7,726 bases of DNA from Desulfobacteraceae bacterium (GCA_024225895.1 JAAEMC010000298.1:1-7726); one strand, 5' to 3'; shown: positions 1 through 7,031, counted from the first letter of the stretch. Program-made: numbers and translations. The notes: generated by a model not told the origin, from the letters alone.

Positions 1-114
1 AGGGGTCAAATCTCTATTTGAGCTTTGTTCTTAGTGAATGAGCTTTTGTTTTCAACCTTTACATCTTCACCCACCAACCTGTCATTCAAACTGCAAGCAA
101 GATAATGATTGATC
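1..114. other. Downstream flank of ackA, no gene recognised
   Basis: This AT-rich stretch lies downstream of the ackA stop codon. I see no hairpin followed by a T-run, so the end of the transcript is not defined here. A near-repeat occurs (GAGCTTTGTT at 20-29 and GAGCTTTTGTT at 40-50). A minus-strand frame runs without ATG from the end of ackA to a TGA at 8-6, but it is too short and lacks a start or Shine-Dalgarno, so I do not call it a gene. Confidence 0.4.
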
Positions 115-1338
115 TTATTTCCTGTTCTGGTTTGAACATGTCATTATCTTTTTAACTTCCTTTGCGATCTGGAATTCTTCATTTGTGGGAACCACCCACA
201 CCTCAACATTGCTGGCCGGGGAATGCAGCGAGAAGGGTTTGGGTTGTTTTGACAGATTTTTTTTTGTGTCTATTCGGATACCAAGGTTTGACAGCTTGTT
301 ACAGATTTTAGCCCGTACGAGGCCATCATTTTCACCAACCCCTGCACTGAAAACAATGGCATCGACTTTACCAAGGGCGGCGGCATATGCCCCGATATAT
401 TTTTTTATCTGATAGCAGAACATATCAACTGCCAGGGCAGCATTGGGATCACCTTTTTGCGACGCGTCATGGATATCTCGCATGTCGTTCATGCCGCAGA
501 TGCCCTTGAGTCCACTTTTTTTGTTTAAAACCCTATCCAGTTCCTTGATGTCCATGCCGGTCTGTTCCAAAAGATACCCGATGATTGCCGGGTCAATATC
601 TCCGGCCCGGGTCCCCATCATCACACCGGCCAAAGGAGTCATACCCATGGAGGTATCGATGCATTTTCCCTTTTCAACTGCGCTGATGGAGCAGCCGTTC
701 CCCAGGTGGATGGTGATCAGGTTTACAGTTTCAATATCTTTTTTGAGCAGTTGTGCCGCCTGGTGTGAAATATACTTATGAGATGTGCCATGGAATCCAT
801 ATTTGCGCACCTTAAATTTAGTATAAAATTCATATGGCAGGGCATACAGAAAAGCTTTTGGGGGCATTGTCTGGTGAAACTCGGTATCAAATATTGCGAT
901 ATTGGGAATACCGGGGAGAAGCTCTTCGCTGACCTCAATCCCAATCAGATTAGGGGGATTGTGCAGAGGAGCCAGCGGATTGTTGCTTCTGATCGCCTTT
1001 TTCACGGTATCATCAATAAAAGTGGCGGATCCGAAAGCTTCTCCACCCTGGACCACGCGATGGCCGACAGCATCAATTTGTGAGATGTCGTTGATCACGC
1101 CATGCTTGGGATCGACGATCATGCTTATGGCAAGGTGCATTGCAAGCTTGTGATTTTTTATTTCCTGCTTTTGAACAATCTTTTCTTCTCGTTCTCTGAT
1201 TGAGATCGTATGGGTTAAGACCCCCTTTTTTTCCCCGATGCGTTCAAGAACCCCGCCTGCCATTACACGGGTGTCTTCCATATTGAAAAGCTGATACTTA
1301 AGTGAAGAACTGCCTGCATTAATGACCAATATTTTCAT
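115..1338 (-). CDS. ackA: Acetate kinase
   Basis: A 407-residue cytoplasmic acetate kinase of the ASKHA fold, which converts acetyl phosphate and ADP to acetate and ATP. The length is normal for the family (about 400). Family landmarks appear in order: N-terminal VINAGSSSLKY with Asn7, GHRVVQGG with Arg94, FDTEFHQTMP with Asp151, GFHGTSH with His183, HLGNGCS at 211-217, MGTRAGDIDP with Arg244, SAGVGEN at 331-337 and PTNEE with Glu387. These match the known catalytic and nucleotide-binding positions of characterised acetate kinases with a 3-residue offset after the N-terminus. The start at 1338 is set by the family N-terminus; the Shine-Dalgarno is poor (a GGTAAA-like stretch), so translation may be weak or coupled to the upstream gene. 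It is the last gene of the cluster, 57 bases after the regulator. Acetyl phosphate comes from Xsc, so this enzyme is the ATP-forming step of taurine degradation. The final eight or so residues extend slightly past the usual end of the family. Confidence 0.97.
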   Translation of the reverse strand: MKILVINAGSSSLKYQLFNMEDTRVMAGGVLERIGEKKGVLTHTISIREREEKIVQKQEIKNHKLAMHLAISMIVDPKHGVINDISQIDAVGHRVVQGGEAFGSATFIDDTVKKAIRSNNPLAPLHNPPNLIGIEVSEELLPGIPNIAIFDTEFHQTMPPKAFLYALPYEFYTKFKVRKYGFHGTSHKYISHQAAQLLKKDIETVNLITIHLGNGCSISAVEKGKCIDTSMGMTPLAGVMMGTRAGDIDPAIIGYLLEQTGMDIKELDRVLNKKSGLKGICGMNDMRDIHDASQKGDPNAALAVDMFCYQIKKYIGAYAAALGKVDAIVFSAGVGENDGLVRAKICNKLSNLGIRIDTKKNLSKQPKPFSLHSPASNVEVWVVPTNEEFQIAKEVKKIMTCSNQNRK

Positions 1339-1395
1339 GATTTTAATTTACCGGCTTGAGGATGTTTTGAGAAAATTTTATAAGTTTTCCTCTCT

Positions 1396-2058
1396 TTAAT
1401 TCATCTTATAAAATTGTTTTATAAAACCTTCCTGGAATTCAAAGGACCAGTGGACTTCTTTTAATATTTTGGTAGCCTCATTTGAGTCCCCTGCTTTTAA
1501 CTGGTTGATAAATTGCTGATGTTCTTTACAATTTCTCATTTCCCATTCAGCAATATAATTTTGTCTTGGGAAATCATATAGACGGTGTTTTATGGGGCGT
1601 ATAAATTTTTTAAGCAGATCGTTGCCTGAAATGTTTATGTAAATATCGTGAAATTGAAGATTGGTATTAAAAAGCTGTTTGAAATCATTCTTTTCAATAT
1701 CGACAATCATCTGCGTATTAAGTCTTTCAAGTTCCTGAATATGCGATGGAGTGATTTTTTCAAAGCAATCTATAACAATGCAAGCCTCTACCATTCCAAT
1801 GGCATCATATGCATTTTTTACATCTTCAGGCGACAGCATGTTCACGCATACCCCCCTGCGGGGTAAAATAGTGACAAATCCCTCAACTTCCAAATGGATC
1901 AGAGCATCCCTGAGAGGAGTTTTGCTGATTCCCAACTGGCCGGCAATCTTCCCGATATTGATGGTTGAACCGGGAATAAGCTCTCCTATGGCCATCTGCT
2001 TTCGCAGATAATCATAGACCTGCTCTCTGAGGGATATTATGTTGAATTGATCATCCAT
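1396..2058 (-). CDS. GntR-family transcriptional regulator, FCD (FadR-like) subfamily
   Basis: A 220-residue DNA-binding regulator. Residues about 8-75 form the GntR winged helix: an LREQVYDYLRKQM helix, then IGKIAGQLGISKTPLRDALIHLEVEG (helix-turn-helix; given here only to mark residues 35-60), and a wing at ILPRRGVCV. Residues about 78-215 are all-helical and fit the FCD effector domain. Its usual metal-site pattern is visible as Asn133/His137 (NxxFH), His180 and His203. FCD regulators bind small organic acids, often with a metal; the ligand here is unknown, and a taurine-pathway compound such as sulfoacetaldehyde, pyruvate or acetyl phosphate is only inferred from context. It lies between ald and ackA on the same strand. 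The Shine-Dalgarno is modest (AAGGAT about 8 bases before the ATG). The gene is visibly richer in A/T than the metabolic genes around it. The tandem palindromes at 6714-6745 are the best candidate target sites. Confidence 0.9.
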   Translation of the reverse strand: MDDQFNIISLREQVYDYLRKQMAIGELIPGSTINIGKIAGQLGISKTPLRDALIHLEVEGFVTILPRRGVCVNMLSPEDVKNAYDAIGMVEACIVIDCFEKITPSHIQELERLNTQMIVDIEKNDFKQLFNTNLQFHDIYINISGNDLLKKFIRPIKHRLYDFPRQNYIAEWEMRNCKEHQQFINQLKAGDSNEATKILKEVHWSFEFQEGFIKQFYKMN

Positions 2059-2088
2059 TGTTAAAAATCCTTATCCGTACTTGAAAAC

Positions 2089-2168
2089 CTTTATACTTTC
2101 CTGCCTGAGCGCACCATAGTTCAGTAAATCATTGAGAAATTCAAGTCAAGAAGCAGAAAAGTATAAAG
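2089..2168 (-). repeat. Long-range 16-bp inverted repeat ahead of the regulator gene
   Basis: CTTTATACTTTCCTGC at 2089-2104 is the reverse complement of the sequence at 2153-2168, with one difference. In minus-strand RNA that difference is a G-U pair, so all 16 positions can pair around a 48-base loop. There is no T-run after it in the direction of transcription, so it is not a standard terminator. The right arm also contains AAGTATA twice in tandem (2159-2172). Between the arms lies a weak promoter-like element (TTGACT at 2149-2144, then TACTGA 17 bases on). The repeat may be a pair of protein-binding sites controlling the regulator, or an RNA structure protecting or separating parts of the operon message. 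Confidence 0.5.
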
Positions 2169-2183
2169 TATATTCCATAAATC

Positions 2184-3296
2184 CTATAGGAATTGCTCAA
2201 CCGGAGTGTAATCAAGATCAAATGCTTCAGCAACTGCCTTGTAAACAACCTGGCCTTTGATCACATTGGCGCCAAGCTTGATTTCCTTGTTATCTATCAT
2301 CGCCTTTTGCCATCCTTTGTTGGCAATTTCAATGGCATAAGGGAGTGTTGCATTTGTCAGGGCCCTGGTAGAAGTCATGGCAACTGCACCCGGCATGTTG
2401 GCAACACAATAGTGAAGCACACCTTCAACAGAATACACAGGATCAGCATGGGTGGTTGCTTTGGAAGTTTCAAAGCAGCCGCCCTGGTCAATGGCCACAT
2501 CCACCACAACAGAGCCTTTTTTCATGGTTTTCAACATTTCACGGGTCAACAGTTTCGGCGCTTTTGCACCTGCCACTAAAACCGCACCGATCACAACATC
2601 GGCCTGGGCAGCAAGTTCAGCAAGTACAGCAGTGTTGGACATAACAGGGAAACAATTCGCGGGCATGACATCGTCAAGATAGGCCAACCTTTCCAAATTG
2701 GTGTCCAAAATATAAACTTTTGCACCAAGACCGCAGGCCATTTTAGCTGCATTGATGCCAACCACTCCACCGCCGATAACGACCACTGTAGCCGGTTCAA
2801 CACCGGTCACACCGCCCATGAGCACACCCATTCCGCCTTGGGGCATTTCCAGGTATTTAGCAGCTTCCTGGGTTGCCATACGGCCGGCCACTTCACTCAT
2901 GGGGACCAGCAAGGGAAGAGAACCATTATCTTTTTCAATGGTTTCATAGGCAATATCAATAGAGTTGCTCTTGATCAGGGCATGGGTCTGCTGTTCATCT
3001 GCTGCCAGATGAAGATAGGTGAAGATGATCTGGTCTTCGCGGATCATGCCATACTCGGAAGGCTGTGGTTCCTTTACATGCATAACCATATCACATTTTT
3101 CATAGATTTCAGCAGGTGTATCCACAATGGCCGCTCCGGCAGCTATATATTCGGCATCTGGAAAACCTGCTCCTGTACCGGCATCTTTTTCAACAAGCAC
3201 ATCATGTCCGTTCTGTTTCATGGCAACGACACCGGCTGGTGTCATACAGACTCTTTTTTCCATTACTTTGATTTCTTTTAAGATCCCAACTAGCAT
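2184..3296 (-). CDS. ald: Alanine dehydrogenase, NAD-dependent
   Basis: A 370-residue L-alanine dehydrogenase, full length for the family (about 371). It catalyses L-alanine + NAD+ + water to pyruvate + ammonium + NADH. Key residues sit at the same numbers as in the structurally known enzymes: Arg15 and Lys75 (substrate carboxylate), His96 and Asp270 (catalysis). The Rossmann motif is IGGGVVG at about 174-180, with Asp198 at the end of the second strand, which fits NAD rather than NADP. The N-terminus MLVGILKEIK is typical of the family and the start has a clear Shine-Dalgarno (AGGAGA, minus strand, about 5 bases before the ATG). It starts 36 bases after tpa, consistent with one transcript. 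In this setting it recycles the alanine made by Tpa back to pyruvate, releases the amino group of taurine as ammonium and supplies NADH for reduction of sulfite or another acceptor. Confidence 0.97.
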   Translation of the reverse strand: MLVGILKEIKVMEKRVCMTPAGVVAMKQNGHDVLVEKDAGTGAGFPDAEYIAAGAAIVDTPAEIYEKCDMVMHVKEPQPSEYGMIREDQIIFTYLHLAADEQQTHALIKSNSIDIAYETIEKDNGSLPLLVPMSEVAGRMATQEAAKYLEMPQGGMGVLMGGVTGVEPATVVVIGGGVVGINAAKMACGLGAKVYILDTNLERLAYLDDVMPANCFPVMSNTAVLAELAAQADVVIGAVLVAGAKAPKLLTREMLKTMKKGSVVVDVAIDQGGCFETSKATTHADPVYSVEGVLHYCVANMPGAVAMTSTRALTNATLPYAIEIANKGWQKAMIDNKEIKLGANVIKGQVVYKAVAEAFDLDYTPVEQFL

Positions 3297-3332
3297 GTCA
3301 TTCTCCTTTATTTTTCACATACCTGTTTGTGG

Positions 3333-4733
3333 TTAGTTAAACGTCTTCTGGATACCGGTTTCCACAGCGGCGACAATTGTATCCACCTGTTCTTTGGTGA
3401 TGACCAGACTGGGGGCAAAATTCATGGTATTGTTCAGGCCGTGAAAACTTGAGTTGGTTCTTCCTACTATCACGTTCTCAGCCAGCACATTCCCCACGAG
3501 TGTTGCCATCTGGCCTTCGGTAACCGGTTCTTTGGTCTTTTTGTCCAGTACAAATTCAATGCCGGCAAACAGGCCCTGGCCTCTAACATCTCCGACAACT
3601 TTGTATTCTTTCAGGGTATTAAGCTTTTCAAGCAGGTAGGCGCCAACTTCGGTACTATTGTCCAGCAGATTTTCATCCTCGATAATCCGGGTGCTTTCAA
3701 GAGCGGCTGTCATGGCGGAAGTGCAGCCGCCGTAGGTTGAAATATCCCTGAAGTAATTTAAGCGGGTATCAGGATCACTTGGGTCGCAAAGAAAAACATC
3801 ATAGATTTTTTGTTTTACCACTGTGGCAGATAATGCTTCATAGGAACTTGCAAGTCCTTTGGCCATGGTGATAATGTCTGGATCCACATCATAGTGCTCA
3901 TGCCCCCAGAATGTTCCGGTTCGGCCGAAACCGCAGACAACTTCATCCATAATCATCCAGATATCATATTTTTTACAAATTTCCTGGAGCAGGGGATAGT
4001 ATTCCTTGACCGGTTTTAAGATGCCGCCGCCGGCTGTGATGGGTTCCACAATCATGCCGCCGATGGTTTCAGCTCCCTCTTTGAGGATGATATCTTCTAC
4101 TTTTCTGGCACATTCGATATCGCATTTCCCGTATTCTTTTTCATAAGGGCATCGGTAACAGGTGCAATGGGGAAATTCAATAAATCCATCAAGAAATGGA
4201 CCAAAATCATGTTTTCTCTGCGCCTGCCCGCTAGCACTCATGGCACCGAAGGTGGTGCCGTGGTAATCTCTGTCCCTGTACAGAATTTTGTATTTACCTT
4301 TTCTGGCAGGATCAATACGAGATGCCTGGCGTACGATTTTAAACGCTTTTTCATTAGCTTCGGAACCGGAGTTGGAGAAATATACCTTGCCGTGGTTGGG
4401 CAGCTTTTCCAAAAGTTTTTTAGCAAATTTAATGGACGGTATATTACCGAATACACCGGCAAAGTAAGGCATTTTTTTGAGCTGGTTACATACGGCTTCA
4501 GCTATGGAATCCCGGCCGTAGCCAACCATAACGCTCCACACCCCCCCTGAGGTGGCATCAAGGTATTCCCTGCCGTGAATATCTTTGACCATAAGGCCTT
4601 TGCCCTCGACAATGATCATCTGTTCATTGGTTTCGAAAATTTTATGCGGCTTAAGGTGATGCCAAAGGGCATCTTTATCACCGGCTACCATATCCTCTAC
4701 ATCATAGTCTAGCCAATCAAAGCTATCAGTCAT
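3333..4733 (-). CDS. tpa: Taurine:pyruvate aminotransferase (class III, PLP-dependent)
   Basis: A 466-residue class III aminotransferase. Given its neighbours it is best read as taurine + pyruvate to sulfoacetaldehyde + L-alanine. Fold-type I landmarks appear in order: N-terminal lead with LDATSGGVWSVMVGYG at about 58-73, SGSEA at 122-126 (cofactor phosphate loop), YHGTTFGAMS at 157-166, MDEVVCGFGRTG with cofactor Asp263, and MAKGLASSY with Schiff-base Lys292. A cysteine cluster (Cys190, 192, 195, 204, 208) forms an insert of the CYRCP...C...CAR kind that I recall from several relatives; it may bind a metal. Start: GAGGT lies 7 bases before the ATG. It follows xsc by 135 bases and precedes ald by 36. 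Sequence alone cannot exclude activity on another omega-amino compound such as beta-alanine or hypotaurine, but the flanking xsc and ald make taurine by far the most likely substrate. Confidence 0.92.
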   Translation of the reverse strand: MTDSFDWLDYDVEDMVAGDKDALWHHLKPHKIFETNEQMIIVEGKGLMVKDIHGREYLDATSGGVWSVMVGYGRDSIAEAVCNQLKKMPYFAGVFGNIPSIKFAKKLLEKLPNHGKVYFSNSGSEANEKAFKIVRQASRIDPARKGKYKILYRDRDYHGTTFGAMSASGQAQRKHDFGPFLDGFIEFPHCTCYRCPYEKEYGKCDIECARKVEDIILKEGAETIGGMIVEPITAGGGILKPVKEYYPLLQEICKKYDIWMIMDEVVCGFGRTGTFWGHEHYDVDPDIITMAKGLASSYEALSATVVKQKIYDVFLCDPSDPDTRLNYFRDISTYGGCTSAMTAALESTRIIEDENLLDNSTEVGAYLLEKLNTLKEYKVVGDVRGQGLFAGIEFVLDKKTKEPVTEGQMATLVGNVLAENVIVGRTNSSFHGLNNTMNFAPSLVITKEQVDTIVAAVETGIQKTFN

Positions 4734-4868
4734 AGGTCACACCTCGTAATTTAACTTTTATTAATTTATAGCAATTCCTAAAAATATACTTATCGATACG
4801 TTATTCTGCGATAATCACCGGTCCCATAGCAAATGTATCTCTTATATATTGTTAGCTTCAATCAGGTG
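4734..4868 (-). other. xsc-tpa intercistronic spacer
   Basis: A 135-base AT-rich gap inside the operon. A short perfect hairpin (AGGTGT, TAC, ACACCT; 4864-4878) spans the xsc stop codon, but no T-run follows in the minus direction, so it is not a terminator. A TTATCG/CGATAA inverted repeat (4790-4795 and 4809-4814) lies mid-gap. I see no convincing promoter. The gap may hold an RNA-processing site that tunes the amounts of Xsc and Tpa separately, which is speculation. Confidence 0.35.
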
Positions 4869-6647
4869 TTACACACCTTTCTGGGGTTTCATATCAGCCA
4901 TGTCTATACCGGCTACAGCCACAGGGTTTTTCATGGCATCACGCCGGAAGGGTTCACCAAGTTCCATGTTGGTCATTACTTCTATAAAAGTAGTCTTTTT
5001 TTCTTCCATTTGCGCTTTGATGGCGGCAGCAAGCTTTGTGTTCAGATCGTCCATGGAGGTTGCCTGTACACCTATAGTACCACATGCCTGTGCAATCTTG
5101 GCGTAATTTACATTTCGATCAAGCTCTGTGCCTACAAAGTTATCGTCAAACCATAGAGTGGTATTGCGTTTTTCTGCACCCCAGTGATAATTACGAAAGA
5201 TGATCATAGTAATGGCCGGCCATTCTTCCCGCCCGCATGCCGTCATTTCATTCATGGAGATACCGAATGCTCCGTCACCGGCGAACCCGACAACCGGTAC
5301 ATCAGGCTGGGCAATCTTGGCACCTAAAATGGCAGGAAAGCCATAGCCGCACGGTCCGAACATTCCAGGCGCAAGGTATTTACGACCTTGCTCAAAACTC
5401 GGGTAAGCAGCACCGATGGCACAGGAGTTTCCGATGTCTGAAGAAATAATGACATTTTCGGGAAGTGCATCTTTAATGGCACGCCATGCCATGCGGGAAG
5501 TAATTTTTTCAGGATCCTGTTTCCGGGCTCTTTCATTCCAGGTTGTTCCGGGATCATCGGCTTCGTGGTCCATTGTAGCCAGTTCTTCGGCCCAGTTGGC
5601 TTTGATGGTTTCAACAACTTCTCTTCTGGAATCACGGTCCGCATCACCGGCGGTTTCTGACAGCTGAGCCAGGATACTGTTGGCAACTTTTTTTGCATCG
5701 CCCACAATACCCACAGTAACAGATTTGCTCAGACCGATACGGTCAGGATTGATGTCAACCTGGATGATGGCTGCATCAGTGGGCCAGTAATCAATGCCGT
5801 AACTGGGTAAAGTGGAAAAAGGATTCAAACGGGTTCCCAGAGCCAGAACAACATCTGCCTTGGCAATCAGTTCCATTCCTGCTTTAGACCCGTTATAACC
5901 CAGAGTACCTGTATATAGAGGATGACTACCGGGGAAAGCATCATTATGCTGATAGCCGCAGCAAACAGGAGCATAAAGACGCTCTGCCAGAACCATTGAC
6001 TCTTTGATTGCGCCGCCGATAACAACGCCGCCGCCGTTAAGAATGACAGGGAATTTTGCATTGGAAAGAAGTTCGGCTGCTTTTGCCACGGCTTTTTCTC
6101 CACCGGCAGGCAGTTCGAATTCAACAACAGCAGGCAATTCAATGTCAATGACCTGAGTCCAGAAGTCCCGCGGGAGATTGATTTGTGCAGGGGCGGAAGC
6201 GCGTTTGGCCTGAAGAATTACCCTGTTAAGCACTTCGGCAACTCGGGAAGGATGAAGAACTTCTTCCTGATAAGCCACCATATCTTCAAAAATGGCCATC
6301 TGAGGGACTTCCTGGAATCCGCCCTGTCCCATTGTCATGTTGGCGGCCTGACAAGTCACGAGAAGTAATGGTGTGTGGTTCCAATAGGCAGTCTTAACAG
6401 GTGTCACAAAATTGGTGATACCTGGGCCGTTTTGCGCAACCATCATGGATATTTTACCGGATGCCCGAGTAAACCCGTCGGCCATCATTCCGGCATTGCA
6501 TTCATGGCCGCAGTCCCAGAATGTGATCCCTGCTTTTGGAAACAGGTCGGAAATCGGCATCATGGCAGATCCGATAATTCCGAATACATTATCAATACCA
6601 TGCATTTGAAGTACTTTTACAAAGGCTTCTTCGGTGGTCATTTTCAT
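4869..6647 (-). CDS. xsc: Sulfoacetaldehyde acetyltransferase (phosphate-dependent, ThDP enzyme)
   Basis: A 592-residue thiamine-diphosphate enzyme of the acetolactate-synthase superfamily, with the length expected of Xsc. Reaction: sulfoacetaldehyde + phosphate to acetyl phosphate + sulfite. Three domains are visible: an N-terminal PYR domain (about 1-165) with the cofactor-activating Glu49 in GHECNAGMMADG, a central domain (about 185-335) including LNGGGVVIGG, and a C-terminal PP domain (about 385-575) with the Mg-ThDP motif GDG at 457-459 running to Asn486. No FAD-type or transmembrane features are seen, so it is a soluble cytoplasmic enzyme. The first of two nearby ATGs (6647 rather than 6641) is chosen because GGAGGT at 6662-6657 sits 9 bases before it. 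First gene of the cluster. A glyoxylate carboligase or acetolactate synthase is less likely given the length, the overall pattern and the tpa/ald/ackA neighbours. Confidence 0.95.
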   Translation of the reverse strand: MKMTTEEAFVKVLQMHGIDNVFGIIGSAMMPISDLFPKAGITFWDCGHECNAGMMADGFTRASGKISMMVAQNGPGITNFVTPVKTAYWNHTPLLLVTCQAANMTMGQGGFQEVPQMAIFEDMVAYQEEVLHPSRVAEVLNRVILQAKRASAPAQINLPRDFWTQVIDIELPAVVEFELPAGGEKAVAKAAELLSNAKFPVILNGGGVVIGGAIKESMVLAERLYAPVCCGYQHNDAFPGSHPLYTGTLGYNGSKAGMELIAKADVVLALGTRLNPFSTLPSYGIDYWPTDAAIIQVDINPDRIGLSKSVTVGIVGDAKKVANSILAQLSETAGDADRDSRREVVETIKANWAEELATMDHEADDPGTTWNERARKQDPEKITSRMAWRAIKDALPENVIISSDIGNSCAIGAAYPSFEQGRKYLAPGMFGPCGYGFPAILGAKIAQPDVPVVGFAGDGAFGISMNEMTACGREEWPAITMIIFRNYHWGAEKRNTTLWFDDNFVGTELDRNVNYAKIAQACGTIGVQATSMDDLNTKLAAAIKAQMEEKKTTFIEVMTNMELGEPFRRDAMKNPVAVAGIDMADMKPQKGV

Positions 6648-6656
6648 TTTACAATT

Positions 6657-6662
6657 ACCTCC
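6657..6662 (-). promoter_or_regulatory. xsc ribosome binding site
   Basis: GGAGGT on the minus strand, 9 bases before the ATG at 6647. It decides between the two closely spaced ATG codons (the second, at 6641, would be 15 bases away) and implies strong translation. Confidence 0.8.
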
Positions 6663-6713
6663 AATATTAGTTTTTAATACCTGCAGTCTAAATCAGGCGG
6701 GCACTTAAACTGT

Positions 6714-6745
6714 TATCAGATATCTGATATATCAGGCATCTGATA
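6714..6745. promoter_or_regulatory. Two abutting 16-bp palindromes, candidate GntR operator
   Basis: TATCAGATATCTGATA (6714-6729) is a perfect 16-bp palindrome. It is followed with no gap by TATCAGGCATCTGATA (6730-6745), the same palindrome with two central changes. The pair lies 67-98 bases before the xsc start. The GntR/FCD regulator encoded in the operon would bind as a dimer to a site of this size and symmetry, so I infer that this is its operator. The spacing of 16 bp (about 1.5 turns) would place two dimers on offset faces of the helix. The pair covers the -10 region of the candidate sigma-70 promoter at 6726-6754, which suits repression. Confidence 0.65.
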
Positions 6746-6754
6746 ATAATTCAA
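6726..6754 (-). promoter_or_regulatory. Candidate sigma-70 promoter for xsc operon
   Basis: On the minus strand, TTGAAT (6754-6749) is followed after 17 bases by TATATC (6731-6726). Four bases of each hexamer match consensus. Transcription would begin near 6719, inside the tandem palindromes. The match is moderate and rests on position as much as on sequence. It competes with the sigma-54-like element just upstream as the real operon promoter. Confidence 0.35.
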
Positions 6755-6786
6755 CGCGTTTTATCTTTTTGATAGATAGCTTATTA

Positions 6787-6802
6787 TTCAAATAACGTGC
6801 CG
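6787..6802 (-). promoter_or_regulatory. Candidate sigma-54 promoter facing xsc
   Basis: The minus strand reads CGGCACGTTATTTGAA, against the sigma-54 consensus TGGCACG-N4-TTGCA. The -24 GG and the spacing are intact, but the -12 GC is GA and the leading T is C. Initiation would fall near 6776, leaving a leader of about 129 bases with the tandem palindromes just downstream, where a bound repressor could block elongation. The altered -12 makes this uncertain. Confidence 0.35.
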
Positions 6803-6884
6803 AAATATTCAAATCTCTGCAAACTTATGTCAAGCCTGCAAGAGGTCCTTGCCATCCTGCTCACACGCTCCATTGTTTTAATAT

Positions 6885-6923
6885 TTTATAAATCGCTATT
6901 TAAAATTACAGCTGATTTATAAA
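6885..6923. repeat. Perfect 10-bp inverted repeat
   Basis: TTTATAAATC (6885-6894) and GATTTATAAA (6914-6923) are exact reverse complements separated by 19 bases. No T-run follows in either direction, so it is not a terminator. It sits just before the first GGGCA/TGCCC site and may be a protein-binding site or simply AT-rich symmetry. Confidence 0.4.
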
Positions 6924-6928
6924 TAGTT

Positions 6929-6944
6929 CGGGCAAATCTGCCCC
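6929..6944. promoter_or_regulatory. GGGCA/TGCCC inverted repeat, copy 1
   Basis: CGGGCAAATCTGCCCC: arms GGGCA and TGCCC around 4 bases. It is the first of three related G/C-rich palindromes in an otherwise AT-rich spacer, about 326 bases upstream of the predicted rightward sigma-54 start and about 161 bases upstream of the predicted leftward one. Likely an activator-binding (enhancer) site; inference. Confidence 0.5.
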
Positions 6945-7031
6945 ATTATTGGTGGCAGACATGTTTTTATGACAAGGCTCTATTTGTTAACATGCTAATA
7001 TTATAGCTGATTATTTGTATCTGCTGTTTTG

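Noticed and set aside
6..114. Minus-strand open frame downstream of ackA as a small gene
   Set aside because: No ATG, no Shine-Dalgarno, and it overlaps the ackA end only by being stop-free; short open stretches like this are expected by chance.
2838..3281. 147-codon plus-strand open frame antisense to ald
   Set aside because: It lies entirely within a well-supported gene, has no plausible ribosome binding site or recognisable domain, and reads as a shadow of the ald codons.
4167..4550. 127-codon plus-strand open frame antisense to tpa
   Set aside because: Antisense shadow of conserved aminotransferase sequence, with no Shine-Dalgarno or domain.
4864..4878. Hairpin at the xsc stop codon as a terminator
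   Set aside because: Only a 6-bp stem with no following T-run on the minus strand; tpa downstream clearly belongs to the same pathway.
4833..5156. 107-codon plus-strand open frame over the end of xsc and the spacer
   Set aside because: Mostly antisense to conserved Xsc C-terminal sequence; no family resemblance and no credible translation start.
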